64,000 nucleotides of DNA from an uncultured Mucispirillum sp. (GCA_944324495.1 CALUWN010000006.1:62001-126000); one strand, 5' to 3'. Numbered from the stretch's first letter, positions 52,271 to 63,300 are shown. The notes: generated by a model not told the origin, from the sequence alone. Translations and numbers: made by a program.

Positions 52271-52979
52271 ATATATTAAATATTAACTCTTTAAATAGTT
52301 TATAGCTTTTTAATTCTTTTTCTGTAATATTTTCTATATGGTTTACAAATAAGTCTAATACTGATATCTCATCATATGTATTTACTTTTATTTTTCTATA
52401 TAATTCTTGATTGGAAAAGGCACGCATAATGGTATTTACATATGGTTTTGGAGTATATGCTTCTTCAGGTGCACATTTTTCACAAAAGTACTGCCCCATA
52501 TACAAACTGCCCTGCTCTTGAATTATACTGCCACATTCAGCACATACATTAAAATTAAACATATGACCAGAGTTTTTCAGCAGTGCATATATACCAAAAA
52601 GATTAATTTTACTGTATTCTGCTGTTTTGTATTTTGTTATAATAGTCCAAATTACATTATCCTGCTGTTCTATATCATATAACCTGTCAAAAATATCAAA
52701 ATAAAGGCTTAATCTTAAAGAAATAGCAGGAGTTGAAAGATATTCAACATAAGAAGTATCTATGCGGAATGAGTAAAATTTATTAAGGTTTGTGGTATCT
52801 TTTTTCAAAAAATCAAGTTCACCGGGAATAAAAGTATGAATACCTGATTTATTGCTATATGCTTTTGGAAGAAAAAGTTTTAATTTACCATAATCATATG
52901 AATAAACTGAAGCAATAGCAGAATTATCTGCATATTTTGTAATTTTATATATTACTGCATCACTAACTAATCGTTCCAT
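52269..52979 (-). CDS. recO: DNA repair protein RecO
   Basis: Protein of 236 residues helping RecA load on SSB-covered DNA. The N-terminal OB fold begins VSDAVIYKITKYADNSAIASVYS; the helical part contains a zinc-type cluster CAECG...CEKCAPEE near residues 138-162. It follows mgtE by 2 nt. Confidence 0.85.
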   Translation of the reverse strand: MERLVSDAVIYKITKYADNSAIASVYSYDYGKLKLFLPKAYSNKSGIHTFIPGELDFLKKDTTNLNKFYSFRIDTSYVEYLSTPAISLRLSLYFDIFDRLYDIEQQDNVIWTIITKYKTAEYSKINLFGIYALLKNSGHMFNFNVCAECGSIIQEQGSLYMGQYFCEKCAPEEAYTPKPYVNTIMRAFSNQELYRKIKVNTYDEISVLDLFVNHIENITEKELKSYKLFKELIFNI

Positions 52980-52981
52980 AA

Positions 52982-54337
52982 TTATAATATTGTAAGTAAT
53001 ACCATAGATATTGCAAAGTAAATTGTAAGCCCTGTAATATCATTTAATGCCGTAATAAACGGAGCTGATGCAATTGCTGGGTCAAATTTTAATTTCATTA
53101 AAGTTATAGGCACAATAGAGCCAGTAAGTGAAGCAAAAAGCATAGCTGCAAAAATTGCAACACCAACTATTATACCAATTTGTGCTGTGCCCTCCCATAA
53201 AGGAGCTGCAATACCTAAAAGTACACCGATTACAATACCCATTAATGCACCAACTACAAGTTCTTTAAATATTACCATGCCCCACCTGCTTGTATCTATC
53301 TTACCCATTGCAACACCTTGAATAATAACTGTTGCAGACTGGCTGCCCACATTACCACCCATAGCCATAACAATAGGCATAAATGATACAAGAATTGCAA
53401 AATCAGTTATTTTTTGCTGGAAAAATGCTACAACAATACCTGCAATCATCTCTCCAATAAAAGTAATAACAAGCCAAGGAAGCCTTGTGCGTGCAACTTT
53501 ATATGGGCTTTTATCAAACATTAAATCATTTTGAGTAAGACCTGCCATGGCATATATATCTTCTGATGCTTGGTCTTTAATAATATCAATTACATCATCA
53601 ATAGTAATAATACCACAAAGCCTGTGCTGTTCATCTACTACAGGAAGAGCTAAAAAGTCATATTTTTCAACAAGTTCTGCAACATATTCCTGAGTATCTG
53701 TAACCATAGCAGAAACCACATCTTTTATCATAATTTCTGATAATTTTTTATCAGGCGGGTTTAGTATTAACTGACGTAAGGAAAGCACACCAGCAAGGCG
53801 GTTTTCATCATCAACTACATATAAATAAAATACCATTTCTAAATCTTCTGCTTTATGTAAAAGTTTTGTAGCTTCTTTAACAGAAGTATCCATATGTAGT
53901 GCAAAAGCAGATGTATTCATTATAGAACCAGCACTGCCTTCTGGGTAATGCAACAGCTCTTCCACATCTAAAAGTTCATCATGGGAAATATACTGCAATA
54001 AACTTTGCTGTTTTTCTTTAGATATTATACGAAGAATGTAGGAAGCATCATCACTATCCATTTCAGAAATTAAGGCAGCAGCCTCTTCTGGTTTTAATTC
54101 ATCAATTATATTGATAATATCTACATCCTGCATTTCAAGGATAATTTTTGCAATTTTAGAGCGGTCATCAATAAAAGACCATATTTTTTTCCTATCAATA
54201 TCAGATAAATGGGTAATAATTAATGCTAAATCTGCATGGTGTAATTTATGAAGCAATTTTTCCAACGGTATTTTAGCATTACGACGAATAAGCTTTTTAA
54301 CATTTTCAAGCTTAATACGCTCTTTAGAATCTAACAT
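52982..54337 (-). CDS. mgtE: Magnesium transporter MgtE
   Basis: Mg2+ channel of 451 residues. The N domain (residues 1-135) holds armadillo-like helices (LKPEEAAALISEMDSDDASYIL), then a pair of CBS domains (YPEGSAGSIMNTSAFALHMDTSVKE and KDVVSAMVTDT), then five membrane helices with the pore segment SFMPIVMAMGGNVGSQSATVI and LPWLVITFIGEM. CBS and N domains sense internal Mg2+. The divergent side is a cytochrome gene; recO is downstream. Confidence 0.95.
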   Translation of the reverse strand: MLDSKERIKLENVKKLIRRNAKIPLEKLLHKLHHADLALIITHLSDIDRKKIWSFIDDRSKIAKIILEMQDVDIINIIDELKPEEAAALISEMDSDDASYILRIISKEKQQSLLQYISHDELLDVEELLHYPEGSAGSIMNTSAFALHMDTSVKEATKLLHKAEDLEMVFYLYVVDDENRLAGVLSLRQLILNPPDKKLSEIMIKDVVSAMVTDTQEYVAELVEKYDFLALPVVDEQHRLCGIITIDDVIDIIKDQASEDIYAMAGLTQNDLMFDKSPYKVARTRLPWLVITFIGEMIAGIVVAFFQQKITDFAILVSFMPIVMAMGGNVGSQSATVIIQGVAMGKIDTSRWGMVIFKELVVGALMGIVIGVLLGIAAPLWEGTAQIGIIVGVAIFAAMLFASLTGSIVPITLMKLKFDPAIASAPFITALNDITGLTIYFAISMVLLTIL

Positions 54338-54442
54338 TAATATACCCCTTAAAATTTATCGTCCTGCATTATATATCACAAAATAATTTTTTTTTCAATA
54401 ATACTTTGATAAATAAATTTTTAAATTTTTTACAATATTTAC

Positions 54443-54470
54443 TTGCTTTATTTCAAAAAAAGACTATAAT
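54443..54470 (+). promoter_or_regulatory. Promoter of the fccA-fccB-like operon
   Basis: -35 TTGCTT (54443-54448), 16-bp spacer, perfect -10 TATAAT (54465-54470). The leader has AAGGAGG before the cytochrome ATG. Confidence 0.7.
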
Positions 54471-54525
54471 ACTCTTAATAAGTGGTTGTGTTTTATAACC
54501 CAAAATTTTGAAAAAGGAGGACTAT

Positions 54526-55146
54526 ATGCGTAAAAGCATCATGATTCTTACACTTTCATTGTTGACTATCACAACTACTGCAACAATTGTAATGGCTCAG
54601 GAAAATGAAGAAGGCCGTAGATTTGGTAACTTCTGTTCTTCATGCCATGGTACAGCTGGTGCAGCAGTATCTGATGCTATACCATCTATTGGTGGTCAAC
54701 ATAAAGATTTCTTAAAAAACTCCATGATGGATATGAAACCTATTGTTGTTGATGGCAAAGAACAAGCACCAAAAAGGTATTCTACTCTTATGAAGATTTT
54801 CTTAAAAGGCTATTCTGAAGCAGAGATTGAAGCTATGGCTGATTGGTATTCAAGCCGTCCTTGGGTTCCTACATCATATCCATTAAACCAAGACTTAGTA
54901 GCAAAAGGCAAAGCAAGCACACAACTTGAAACTTGCACATCTTGCCATGGTGCTAATGGAAACAATGTAGAAGATGCTGGTATTCCACGCATAGGTGGTC
55001 AAGTTCCTACTTATCTTTATAATGCATTACTTGAATATAAAAATGATAAACGTATGACAGAAAGAGCATCAGAAATGGAATTAGTTAAAGAAATCAGCGA
55101 TGAAGAATTAAAAGCATTAGCTGAATATTTTTCTTCTCTGAAATAA
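54526..55146 (+). CDS. Diheme cytochrome c, partner of a sulfide dehydrogenase
   Basis: Periplasmic c-type cytochrome of 206 residues with a signal peptide (MRKSIMILTLSLLTITTTA and cleavage near MAQ). Two heme sites are seen, CSSCHGTAG near residue 38 and CTSCHGANG near 139, in two similar halves, as in cytochrome c4 and in the cytochrome subunit of flavocytochrome c. ATG at 54526 is chosen since AAGGAGG lies 5 nt upstream. It is 15 nt before the flavoprotein gene and would take electrons from it. Confidence 0.88.
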   Translation: MRKSIMILTLSLLTITTTATIVMAQENEEGRRFGNFCSSCHGTAGAAVSDAIPSIGGQHKDFLKNSMMDMKPIVVDGKEQAPKRYSTLMKIFLKGYSEAEIEAMADWYSSRPWVPTSYPLNQDLVAKGKASTQLETCTSCHGANGNNVEDAGIPRIGGQVPTYLYNALLEYKNDKRMTERASEMELVKEISDEELKALAEYFSSLK

Positions 55147-55161
55147 TTAAGGGGTGTTAAT

Positions 55162-56487
55162 ATGAAAAAAATCTCAAGAAGAAGTTTTGTTAAAACAACA
55201 GCTGTTACAGCTGCATCCCTTTCATTATTTGGGCTTGCAGGATGTAAAAAAACAGAACAAAAACCTGCTGCAACTCAAGATGCTGCAGCACCAGTTGCAG
55301 AGAGTGCAAAAACAGGTCATACAGTAGTTATTGCAGGTGGTGGCTATGGTGGTGCTACTACTGCTAAATATTTAAAAATATTAAACCCTGCTATTAATGT
55401 TATATTAGTTGATAGAAATGCTGAACACGTTTCTTGTGCTATGAGTAACGAAGTTATTTTTGGACTTAGAGATATGAGTGAAATCACTATGCCTTTAAAA
55501 AGGTTAGCTGATAACCATGGTATTGATTTCAGACAAGCAGAAGTTACAGGGCTTGATAAAGAGAAAAAAGTATTAAAAACAAGTGCTGGTGATATTTCTT
55601 ACGATAAATTAGTTGTATCTCCAGGTATCAGTATGGATTATGACCCTGCTCTTAACTTTACTGAAGATAAACAAGCAAAATATCCTCATGCTTGGATAGC
55701 AGGTAAACAAACTGAACAGTTAAGAGATATGGTAAGCCAAATCAAAGCTGGCGATACAGTTATATTTAGAACACCATTAGCATTATATCGCTGCCCACCT
55801 GGACCATATGAAAGGGCTTGTTTATTTGGTAATGCTGCTCTTAAAAAAGGTGCAAAAGTTATCGTACTTGACCCTAACCCACAAATAATGAGTAAAAAAC
55901 CATTATTTGAAAAAGCATTTAACACTACTTATAAAGATGTATTAACATACATTCCAAGTGTAAATGTTACTGCTATTGACTACGATAAAAAAATCGTTAA
56001 AACAGATAAAGGTGATTTCCAAGGCACATTAATTAACTTTGTTCCAAACCAAAAAGCTGGTGAACTTGTGTTTACTTTAGGGCTTGTGGAAGAAGGTAAA
56101 AAATGGGCTAGTGTTGACCCTAAAACATTTGAATCTACACTTGCTAAAGATGTTTATGTTATTGGTGATGCTATTGATTCTGCACCAGTTACAGAAATGC
56201 CAAAATCTGGTACTATTGCAAACGCAACTGGTAAAGTAGTTGCTGAAAACTTAGTAAGGATTTTTGCAGGCAAAGAACCTCTTGTACCGTTTGTTGGTAA
56301 CACTTGCTACAGTTTAGTTAGTGAAACTGAAGGTATTTGGATTGCTACACTTTATGAATATAGTGCAGAGAAAAATAAAATTGTTACTAGAAATGGTGCA
56401 AACGGTATACCTGAAGCTGCTTCTGTTGAAAATAAAGTTAACGGTCACAGCTGGGGGAACAATATTCTTATAGATACATTTATGTAA
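55162..56487 (+). CDS. Flavocytochrome c sulfide dehydrogenase, flavoprotein subunit
   Basis: Periplasmic FAD protein of 441 residues oxidising sulfide to sulfur or polysulfide. It begins with a Tat signal (SRRSFVK) and a lipobox-like LAGC. FAD binding is at VVIAGGGYGGATTAKYLK near residue 54. The redox cysteines of the family are in place: YRCPPGPYERAC near residue 212 and NTCYSLVSETEG near residue 390, the latter in the C-terminal FCSD domain. The diheme cytochrome is encoded just upstream. A SoxF-like role is possible; no other sox genes are seen. Confidence 0.92.
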   Translation: MKKISRRSFVKTTAVTAASLSLFGLAGCKKTEQKPAATQDAAAPVAESAKTGHTVVIAGGGYGGATTAKYLKILNPAINVILVDRNAEHVSCAMSNEVIFGLRDMSEITMPLKRLADNHGIDFRQAEVTGLDKEKKVLKTSAGDISYDKLVVSPGISMDYDPALNFTEDKQAKYPHAWIAGKQTEQLRDMVSQIKAGDTVIFRTPLALYRCPPGPYERACLFGNAALKKGAKVIVLDPNPQIMSKKPLFEKAFNTTYKDVLTYIPSVNVTAIDYDKKIVKTDKGDFQGTLINFVPNQKAGELVFTLGLVEEGKKWASVDPKTFESTLAKDVYVIGDAIDSAPVTEMPKSGTIANATGKVVAENLVRIFAGKEPLVPFVGNTCYSLVSETEGIWIATLYEYSAEKNKIVTRNGANGIPEAASVENKVNGHSWGNNILIDTFM

Positions 56488-56531
56488 TGCTTAATCTCCT
56501 GAATTAGAATTAACATTATTTAATGCATACG

Positions 56532-56564
56532 GCTCCATAATTATTTTAATTATGGAGCTTTTTT
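56532..56564 (+). terminator. Terminator of the fccA-fccB-like operon
   Basis: 12-bp stem GCTCCATAATTA / TAATTATGGAGC with a TTT loop followed by TTTTTT. Confidence 0.92.
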
Positions 56565-56645
56565 ATTAATATTAAATAATTTTTAAATTAATAAATGACA
56601 AAACATAAAAAATATGTTATTATTCTTACTCACATTGGGGAAAAG

Positions 56646-57572
56646 ATGGAAGAAAAAGAACTTAACCAACAGGTAGAAAATATTAACCAGGTTGATGATG
56701 AAATACTTGATTTAAATATTGACCCTGTTACTGAATTAAATGACAGCACTTCTGAAGATGCTCTGCAGCAGTACTTTAAAAGTATATCAGCATATAAGCC
56801 CTACTCTCATCAGGAAGAAATAGAGTTAGGTAACCGTATTCAAAAAGGTGATAAAGAAGCTCTTAAATTATTAATTCTTGCTAATCTAAAGTTTGTTGTT
56901 TCTATTGCAAATAAATATAAAAACTTAGATGTGCCATTGCTTGATTTAATTAATCAAGGCAATATTGGTTTGCTTGAAGCTGCCAAAAGGTATGACCCTT
57001 CTAAAGGTACAAAATTTATTACATATGCTGTTTGGTGGATAAAGCAGGCTATAGTTCAAGCATTAAATGAACAAGGCAGCACTATAAAACTGCCAGTTAA
57101 ACATACCAACTATTTATATAAAATAAATTCTGCTACAGAAAAACTTACTAAAGAACTTGGCAGAGCACCTTCCACAAAAGAATTAAGTGAAGCAACCTCT
57201 ATTCCAGAAGATGATATTGAAGAGGTGCTTATGGCCTCAAAATCATACCTTTCTCTAGATAATTATATAGGTAATGAAGAGGATAAAACATTTTTAGAAT
57301 CCTTAGAAGATGAAGATACTAATGTGGAAAAAGCTATTATTGCAAAAACTTTAAAATCTTCAATTGATGAAATTATCTCAAGCCTTGACCCTAGGGAAGC
57401 TGAAATCATTATGAAAAGATACGGTTTTGATGGAGAAACTCCTAAAACACTTGAAGAACTTGGTGAAATGATGGGGGTATCCAGAGAACGTGTAAGACAG
57501 CTTGAAAACAGAGCATTGGAAAAACTTAAAAAGAAAGCTTTAAAAAAACGTCTTAATGACTATTTAAACTAA
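56646..57572 (+). CDS. Sigma-70 family RNA polymerase sigma factor, group 2-like
   Basis: Sigma factor of 308 residues. After an acidic N-terminus come region 1.2 (DALQQYFKSISAYKPYS), region 2 (LLDLINQGNIGLLEAAKRYDP, FITYAVWWIKQAIVQAL), region 3 (LPVKHTNYLYKI, TKELGRAPSTKELSE) and region 4 (EEIISSLDPREAEIIMKRYGF-like and GVSRERVRQLENRAL). The long region 1.1 of primary sigma is missing, so a group 2 (RpoS-like) alternative sigma is most likely. I chose the ATG at 56646, 6 nt after GGGG; one at 56595 would overlap the leader. Confidence 0.88.
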   Translation: MEEKELNQQVENINQVDDEILDLNIDPVTELNDSTSEDALQQYFKSISAYKPYSHQEEIELGNRIQKGDKEALKLLILANLKFVVSIANKYKNLDVPLLDLINQGNIGLLEAAKRYDPSKGTKFITYAVWWIKQAIVQALNEQGSTIKLPVKHTNYLYKINSATEKLTKELGRAPSTKELSEATSIPEDDIEEVLMASKSYLSLDNYIGNEEDKTFLESLEDEDTNVEKAIIAKTLKSSIDEIISSLDPREAEIIMKRYGFDGETPKTLEELGEMMGVSRERVRQLENRALEKLKKKALKKRLNDYLN

Positions 57573-57576
57573 TATT

Positions 57577-57604
57577 AATTATATATAATTATATATAATT
57601 ATAT
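57577..57604. repeat. Short AT tandem repeat after the sigma gene
   Basis: The 10-base unit AATTATATAT occurs almost three times in a row. It is self-complementary, and no stable GC terminator follows the sigma gene. Confidence 0.7.
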
Positions 57605-57749
57605 CCGCTATATATTATCCATAAAAAATAAATCTTTAGATATATTCAATAGTTATAAATTCGTAATATTGTATTACTGCATTAATTTCCTTGTATCTTT
57701 TATATAAATATATTATATATTCCTTGAACAATTATTTTTTGGGATATAT

Positions 57750-58625
57750 ATGAAACGAGAATCATTAGGGCATTTAATTGCTTTTTTTACTGTCTTTGTA
57801 TGGGGGCTTACTTTTGTATCTACAAAAGTGCTTCTTGATTCATTTACACCAGCAGAGATACTTTTTATACGTTTTTTACTTGGGTTTATTGCCCTTTTTA
57901 TTATTTACCCTAAAAAAGCTAAAATATTTAAAATAAAAGATGAAATATTATTTATTGCAGCAGGTCTTTTTGGAATATGTTTATATCTGCTTTTGGAAAA
58001 CACTGCTCTTTCATACACATTTGCCTCAAATGTTGGTATGCTGGTTTCTATTTCACCATTTATCTCCGCCCTGCTTGCTTATTTATTTTTAAAAGATGAA
58101 AAATTAAATTTTATGTTTTTTCTTGGAATGGTTTTAGCATTAACTGGGGTTTCTTTTATTATATTTAATGGTACTGTTGTGCTGGAAATTAACCCACTTG
58201 GTGATATATTAGCTCTTTTAGCTGCTGTTTCTTGGGCATTTTATTCTTTATTTGTTAAAAAAATAAGTTTTTTAGGCATCCACCCAGTGCAATCTACAAG
58301 AAAAATATTTTTTTACGGACTGCTTTTTACACTGCCCTATCTTTTATACACTGGTTTTCATATTGAACAAGAAGATGTATTAAATATTAAAAATATTAGT
58401 AATTTACTATTTTTAGGGTTTGGTGCTTCTGCATTATGTTTTGTTACATGGTCTTATGCTGTAAATATATTAGGAACAGTCAAAACAAGTATATATATTT
58501 ATTTTATACCTGTAATGACTGTTATTTCATCCATGATTATATTAAATGAAAAATTAACATTATATTCTGTAATAGGTATAATACTTATTGTAACAGGTTT
58601 GTTTCTATCAAATAAAAAGCATTAA
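57750..58625 (+). CDS. DMT-superfamily permease (EamA)
   Basis: Inner-membrane transporter of 291 residues with ten predicted helices in two EamA halves. The first half starts HLIAFFTVFVWGLTFVSTKVLL, and the second has PLGDILALLAAVSWAFYSLFVKK, with FIPVMTVISSMIILNEKL near the end. Members export amino acids, metabolites or toxins; the substrate is not known. Its stop shares TTAA with the convergent ZIP gene. Confidence 0.88.
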   Translation: MKRESLGHLIAFFTVFVWGLTFVSTKVLLDSFTPAEILFIRFLLGFIALFIIYPKKAKIFKIKDEILFIAAGLFGICLYLLLENTALSYTFASNVGMLVSISPFISALLAYLFLKDEKLNFMFFLGMVLALTGVSFIIFNGTVVLEINPLGDILALLAAVSWAFYSLFVKKISFLGIHPVQSTRKIFFYGLLFTLPYLLYTGFHIEQEDVLNIKNISNLLFLGFGASALCFVTWSYAVNILGTVKTSIYIYFIPVMTVISSMIILNEKLTLYSVIGIILIVTGLFLSNKKH

Positions 58626-59413
58626 CCTAGTGCAGTATCTAAAAATGTCATTAATAGAAAACCAGACATCATACCAATTGTTGCCCCATGAGAATGGGTA
58701 TCAGACTGAGATTCTGGTATTAATTCTTCTACCACAACATATATCATAGCTCCTGCTGCAAATGAAAGGGTGTAAGGAAGAAGAAATGACATATGAAAAG
58801 CAAAATATGCACCTAATACAGCAGCAATAGGCTCTACAAACCCAGAAAACTGCCCTATGAAAAAACTTCTGCGTCTGGAATATCCTTCTTTTCTTAAAGG
58901 AATAGAAACTGCTGCGCCCTCTGGTAAGTTTTGTATCCCTATACCTAAGGCAACTATCATAGCTGAAGCAAGCGTAACACCTTCATTTGCCATAGCACCA
59001 AAAGCGATACCAACAGCAAACCCTTCAGGTATATTATGCAGAGTAATTGCAAATACAAGTAAAATACTTTTTTTAAGATTACTGTTCATCCCTTCTGGTT
59101 TACCGTCTTTAGAGTTTGGGTGAAGATGGGGAAGCAGTTTATCCATAATCATAAGTACAATACCGCCTGCTGCAAACCCTAGTATAAGAGGCATCCATTC
59201 TATCATACCTGCTTCTTTTGCAATTTCTTGAGCAGGAAGCAAAAGTGACCAAAAAGATGCTGCCACCATAACGCCTGCTGCAAACCCAAGCATAATGTTT
59301 AATACATTTTTATTTATTGTTTTAAAGAAAAAAACTAAAGCAGCACCTGCTGTAGTCATCCCCCATGTAAAAAGCCCTGCCATTAATGCAAGAAGTATTG
59401 GATTAGTTTCCAT
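58622..59413 (-). CDS. ZIP-family metal transporter
   Basis: Membrane protein of 263 residues with about eight helices, GufA/ZupT branch. The metal-binding helices are TLHNIPEGFAVGIAFGAM and GIQNLPEGAAVSIPL. A His-containing cytoplasmic loop (DKLLPHLHPNSKDG) lies before them. It probably imports zinc or other divalent ions. It follows the YeiH gene by 24 nt and may be in the carB-yeiH transcript. Confidence 0.92.
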   Translation of the reverse strand: METNPILLALMAGLFTWGMTTAGAALVFFFKTINKNVLNIMLGFAAGVMVAASFWSLLLPAQEIAKEAGMIEWMPLILGFAAGGIVLMIMDKLLPHLHPNSKDGKPEGMNSNLKKSILLVFAITLHNIPEGFAVGIAFGAMANEGVTLASAMIVALGIGIQNLPEGAAVSIPLRKEGYSRRRSFFIGQFSGFVEPIAAVLGAYFAFHMSFLLPYTLSFAAGAMIYVVVEELIPESQSDTHSHGATIGMMSGFLLMTFLDTALG

Positions 59414-59437
59414 ATTAAAACCTCATCATAATATAAC

Positions 59438-60391
59438 CTACTTAACTATATCAGGTGAAATATACCACAAATCTAAATGTATAGCAGTAAAAGATATTAT
59501 TGTAATAATTATCCATAATGTAACTGAAACAAGCAGTGAGCGTACACCAACTTTAGAGAGCTCCCCTATTGTAAGACCTGCACCAACTAAAAATAATGTA
59601 CCAGTCATTAAATGTTTGCCAACAGTTGAAAGGCTGTGCCATAAACTTTCCCCTGCTGGAATAAGAGTTGTTATAATACCTGCCACTAAAAAGCCTATTA
59701 AAAACCAAGGAAAAGGTGGTTTAGTTTCAGATTTATTAAATTTTGCCATTCCTAAAGAAAGAGGAAATATCCACAATGCTCTAGTAAGTTTTACAGTAAT
59801 AGCAATACCTGCTGCGATTGCTCCATATTGAGTGGCTGCACCAACAACACTTGATGTATCATGAATTGCAATTGCAGCCCACAACCCAAATGATGCTTCA
59901 TCCATACCTAATAAATGACCAAGTGGTGGAAAAATAATCAGCCCTATGGCATTCAGTAAAAATACTACTGCCATAGATACTGCTGTTTGGCTTTGCGTTG
60001 CATTAATAGCTGGTGCCATAGCAGCAATAGCACTACCACCACATATTGCTGTACCACTTGTTAATAATATTGATAAATTTTTCTCAATTTGAAATATTCT
60101 TCCAAGCAGCAGCCCTATTATCATTGTCATAGCAATAGATGTAAATGTTATACCAATAGAAGTAAACCCAACTTTTAAAATTACACCTATTTGCATACCA
60201 AACCCTAAAAGAATTACAGAAGTTTGAAGTAATTTTTTTGAGATTTTACCTGTAACATCTTTTACAGGGTTACCAAAAATAAGTGCTATTGCAATACCTA
60301 TTATTAACCCAATAGCTGGATAATCTGTAGTAATAGAAAGAACTAATGCAACAGCAAACCAAAATAATTTATAAGATAATATTTTTTTCAT
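59438..60391 (-). CDS. YeiH-family (UPF0324) putative sulfate exporter
   Basis: Membrane protein of 317 residues with about ten helices. Recognisable parts are TSVILLGFGMQIGVILKVG, ILLTSGTAICGGSAIAAMAP and AAIAIHDTSSVVGAATQYG, typical for the YeiH/UPF0324 group. This family has been tied to sulfonate or sulfate efflux, but evidence is thin. A link with sulfide oxidation by the fcc pair at 54526-56487 is possible. The start overlaps the carB stop by 4 nt. Confidence 0.85.
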   Translation of the reverse strand: MKKILSYKLFWFAVALVLSITTDYPAIGLIIGIAIALIFGNPVKDVTGKISKKLLQTSVILLGFGMQIGVILKVGFTSIGITFTSIAMTMIIGLLLGRIFQIEKNLSILLTSGTAICGGSAIAAMAPAINATQSQTAVSMAVVFLLNAIGLIIFPPLGHLLGMDEASFGLWAAIAIHDTSSVVGAATQYGAIAAGIAITVKLTRALWIFPLSLGMAKFNKSETKPPFPWFLIGFLVAGIITTLIPAGESLWHSLSTVGKHLMTGTLFLVGAGLTIGELSKVGVRSLLVSVTLWIIITIISFTAIHLDLWYISPDIVK

Positions 60392-63300
60392 TTTTCTAAT
60401 CTATTTATTTCTTGTAAACTTCTTAACCTGCTTACAGCTGTTTGAGCTGCTTTTATACCATTTGCAGCAGCTAAGGCAGCATCTATTGTTGTAACATATG
60501 GTATATTATATTTTACAGCACTTTTTCTAATTAATGCCCCATCACTTTTTAATGACCTGCTTCCCGGTGTATCAATAATTAAATTAAGCTCACCATTAAT
60601 AATAAGGTCTGTAATATTAGGCCTGCCTTCACTTTCTTTAAATATAAATTCAGATTTAATATTATTGCTTTGTAAAAAGTTATGAGTACCACCTGTTGCA
60701 ATAATTTTAAACCCTATGCTTTCTAAAACTTTTGCAGTTTCAAGTAATTTATCATCCTTTTTATCACAAGAAAGAAGTACTGTACCTTTTAATGGCATAC
60801 ACAAACCAGATGATTCTTCTGCTTTATAATAAGCATATTCAAAAGTATCTGCAATACCCATTACTTCACCTGTTGATTTCATTTCTGGCCCTAAAACAGG
60901 GTCTGTATTAGAAAATTTATTAAATGGTAATACTGCTTGTTTTACAGCATAAAAATCAAACTCAGGTTTTTTAAGGTTAAATGAAGCAAGGCTTCTGCCT
61001 TCCATTAAAAGAGTAGCGACTTTTGCCATTGGTATGCCTGATACTTTTGATACAATAGGCACTGTTCTTGATGCCCTAGGGTTTGCTTCAAGTACATATA
61101 TAACATTATTTTCTACAGCAAACTGCACATTGATAAGCCCTACTACACCTAATTCTATGGCAATTTTTTTCATATATGTTTCTATTAACTCTTTTTGCTG
61201 TTCTGTAAGCCTTACAGGTGGGATAACACAGGCTGAATCACCAGAATGCACCCCTGCCAGTTCAATGTGTTCCATAATAGCTGGTACAAACGCATCTTTT
61301 CCGTCACATAAAGCATCTGCCTCACATTCAAGAGCATTATTTAAAAACCTGTCTATTAATAATGGTTTATCTTCACTTATTTCTATATCTTTAGAAATAT
61401 AATCTTTTAATTCCTGAGCGTTATTAATAATAGCCATACCCCTGCCACCAAGTACATATGATGGGCGTATAATTACAGGGTAACCTATACCTGATGCAAT
61501 ACTTTCAACTTCATCAATACTAGAAGCTGTACCTGCTTCTGGCATTTTAATATTTAATTTATCCATAAGCCTTGCAAAAAGTTCTCTATCTTCAACAGAT
61601 GCAATAACTTCTGGTTTTGTACCAAGCATATTCACGCCTGCTGACTGCAATTTTTTTGCAATGTTTAATGGTGTTTGACCACCAAACTGTACAATTGCTC
61701 CCATTGGTTTTTCAAAATTATATATTTCTATAACATCTTCAACAGTTAATGGTTCAAAATATAGCCTGTCAGAAGTATCATAATCTGTTGACACTGTTTC
61801 TGGGTTACAGTTTACAATAATAGTTTCATACCCTGCTTCTTTCATAGCAAATGCAGCATGAACTGAGCAGTAATCAAACTCAATACCTTGACCTATCCTA
61901 TTCGGACCACTGCCTAATACCATTACTTTTTTCTTATTATTATCTGCTGCCTGCTCGCCTTCATCTCTATTATAAGTAGAATAATAGTAGCAGGCACTTG
62001 AGTAGCCTGTTTTTTCATCTTTTTTAACACCAGAAACCCATATAGGTAAATATACAGGGCGTACACCTATATCATGACGGCGTTCTCTAACAACTTTTTC
62101 TTTAGTCTTTAAAAGGTCTGCGATATATTTATCAGAAAACCCATCTTTTTTTGCACGGTATAGCACATTATCTGGAATAGAAACAATAGTATAAGATTCT
62201 ATTTGATTTTCTAAATCTACAATTTCTTTCATCTGTTCAATGAAATAATGCTTGATTTTAGTAATATTATGGAGTTCATCAACAGTCATACCTTTTTTCA
62301 ATGCTTCATACATTATCCATTGACGCTGGCTTGATGGAGTATATAAAAGGTTTCTTAATTCATCTAAAGATTTCTCTTTATACTCTTTAACATTACCAAG
62401 CCCAAATCTGCCATTCTCAAGGGAACGTATAGCTTTTAAGAATGCTTCTTTATATGTGGCACCTATACTCATAACTTCGCCGACAGCTTTCATCTGAGTA
62501 CCAAGTTTATCTTCTTCCTGTGGGAATTTTTCAAATGCCCAGCGTGCAAATTTAATAACAACATAATCACCATTTGGAACATACTTATCAAGTGTACCAA
62601 ATTTATAATGAGGTATTTCATCAAGAGTAAGCCCTGCTGCAAGTTTTGCAGAAATATATGCAATTGGAAACCCTGTTGCTTTAGAAGCAAGTGCTGAAGA
62701 ACGAGAAGTTCTAGGGTTAATTTCAATAATAACTATCCTATCAGTTTTTGGGTCATGGGCAAACTGTACATTTGTACCACCTGTCACCCCTACGCTGTGG
62801 GCAATATCCCATGCATGTTTTTGTAATCTATTTTGTACATCTTCGCTTATAGTAAGCATAGGTGCTGCACAAAAGCTATCCCCAGTATGTACACCCATTG
62901 GGTCAATATTTTCAATAAAGCATACAGTGATTATCTGCCCCTTACTATCTCTTACAATTTCAAGTTCTAGTTCTTCCCAGCCTGCCACACTTTCTTCAAT
63001 TAATACTTGGTTTATTAAAGAGGCAGTAATACCATTTGAAGCAACTTTTCTAAGTTCTGTAGCATTATATACAAGACCGCCCCCTGTACCGCCAAGAGTA
63101 TAAGCAGGACGCACTACAACAGGATACCCTAAATCATTTGCTATTTTTTCAGCTTCTTCAACAGTGTAAGCAGGAATACTTTTTGGCATATCAACGCCAA
63201 TTTTTTCCATTGTTTCTTTAAAGATAATTCTATCTTCGCCTCGTTCAATGGCCTCAAGGTTAATACCAATAACTTCAACATTATATTTTGCCAAAATACC

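Noticed and set aside
57577-57604. CRISPR-like or other repeat array after the sigma gene
   Set aside because: Only three copies of a 10-base AT unit without spacers; a simple sequence repeat. No direct-repeat and spacer arrangement was seen anywhere in the window.
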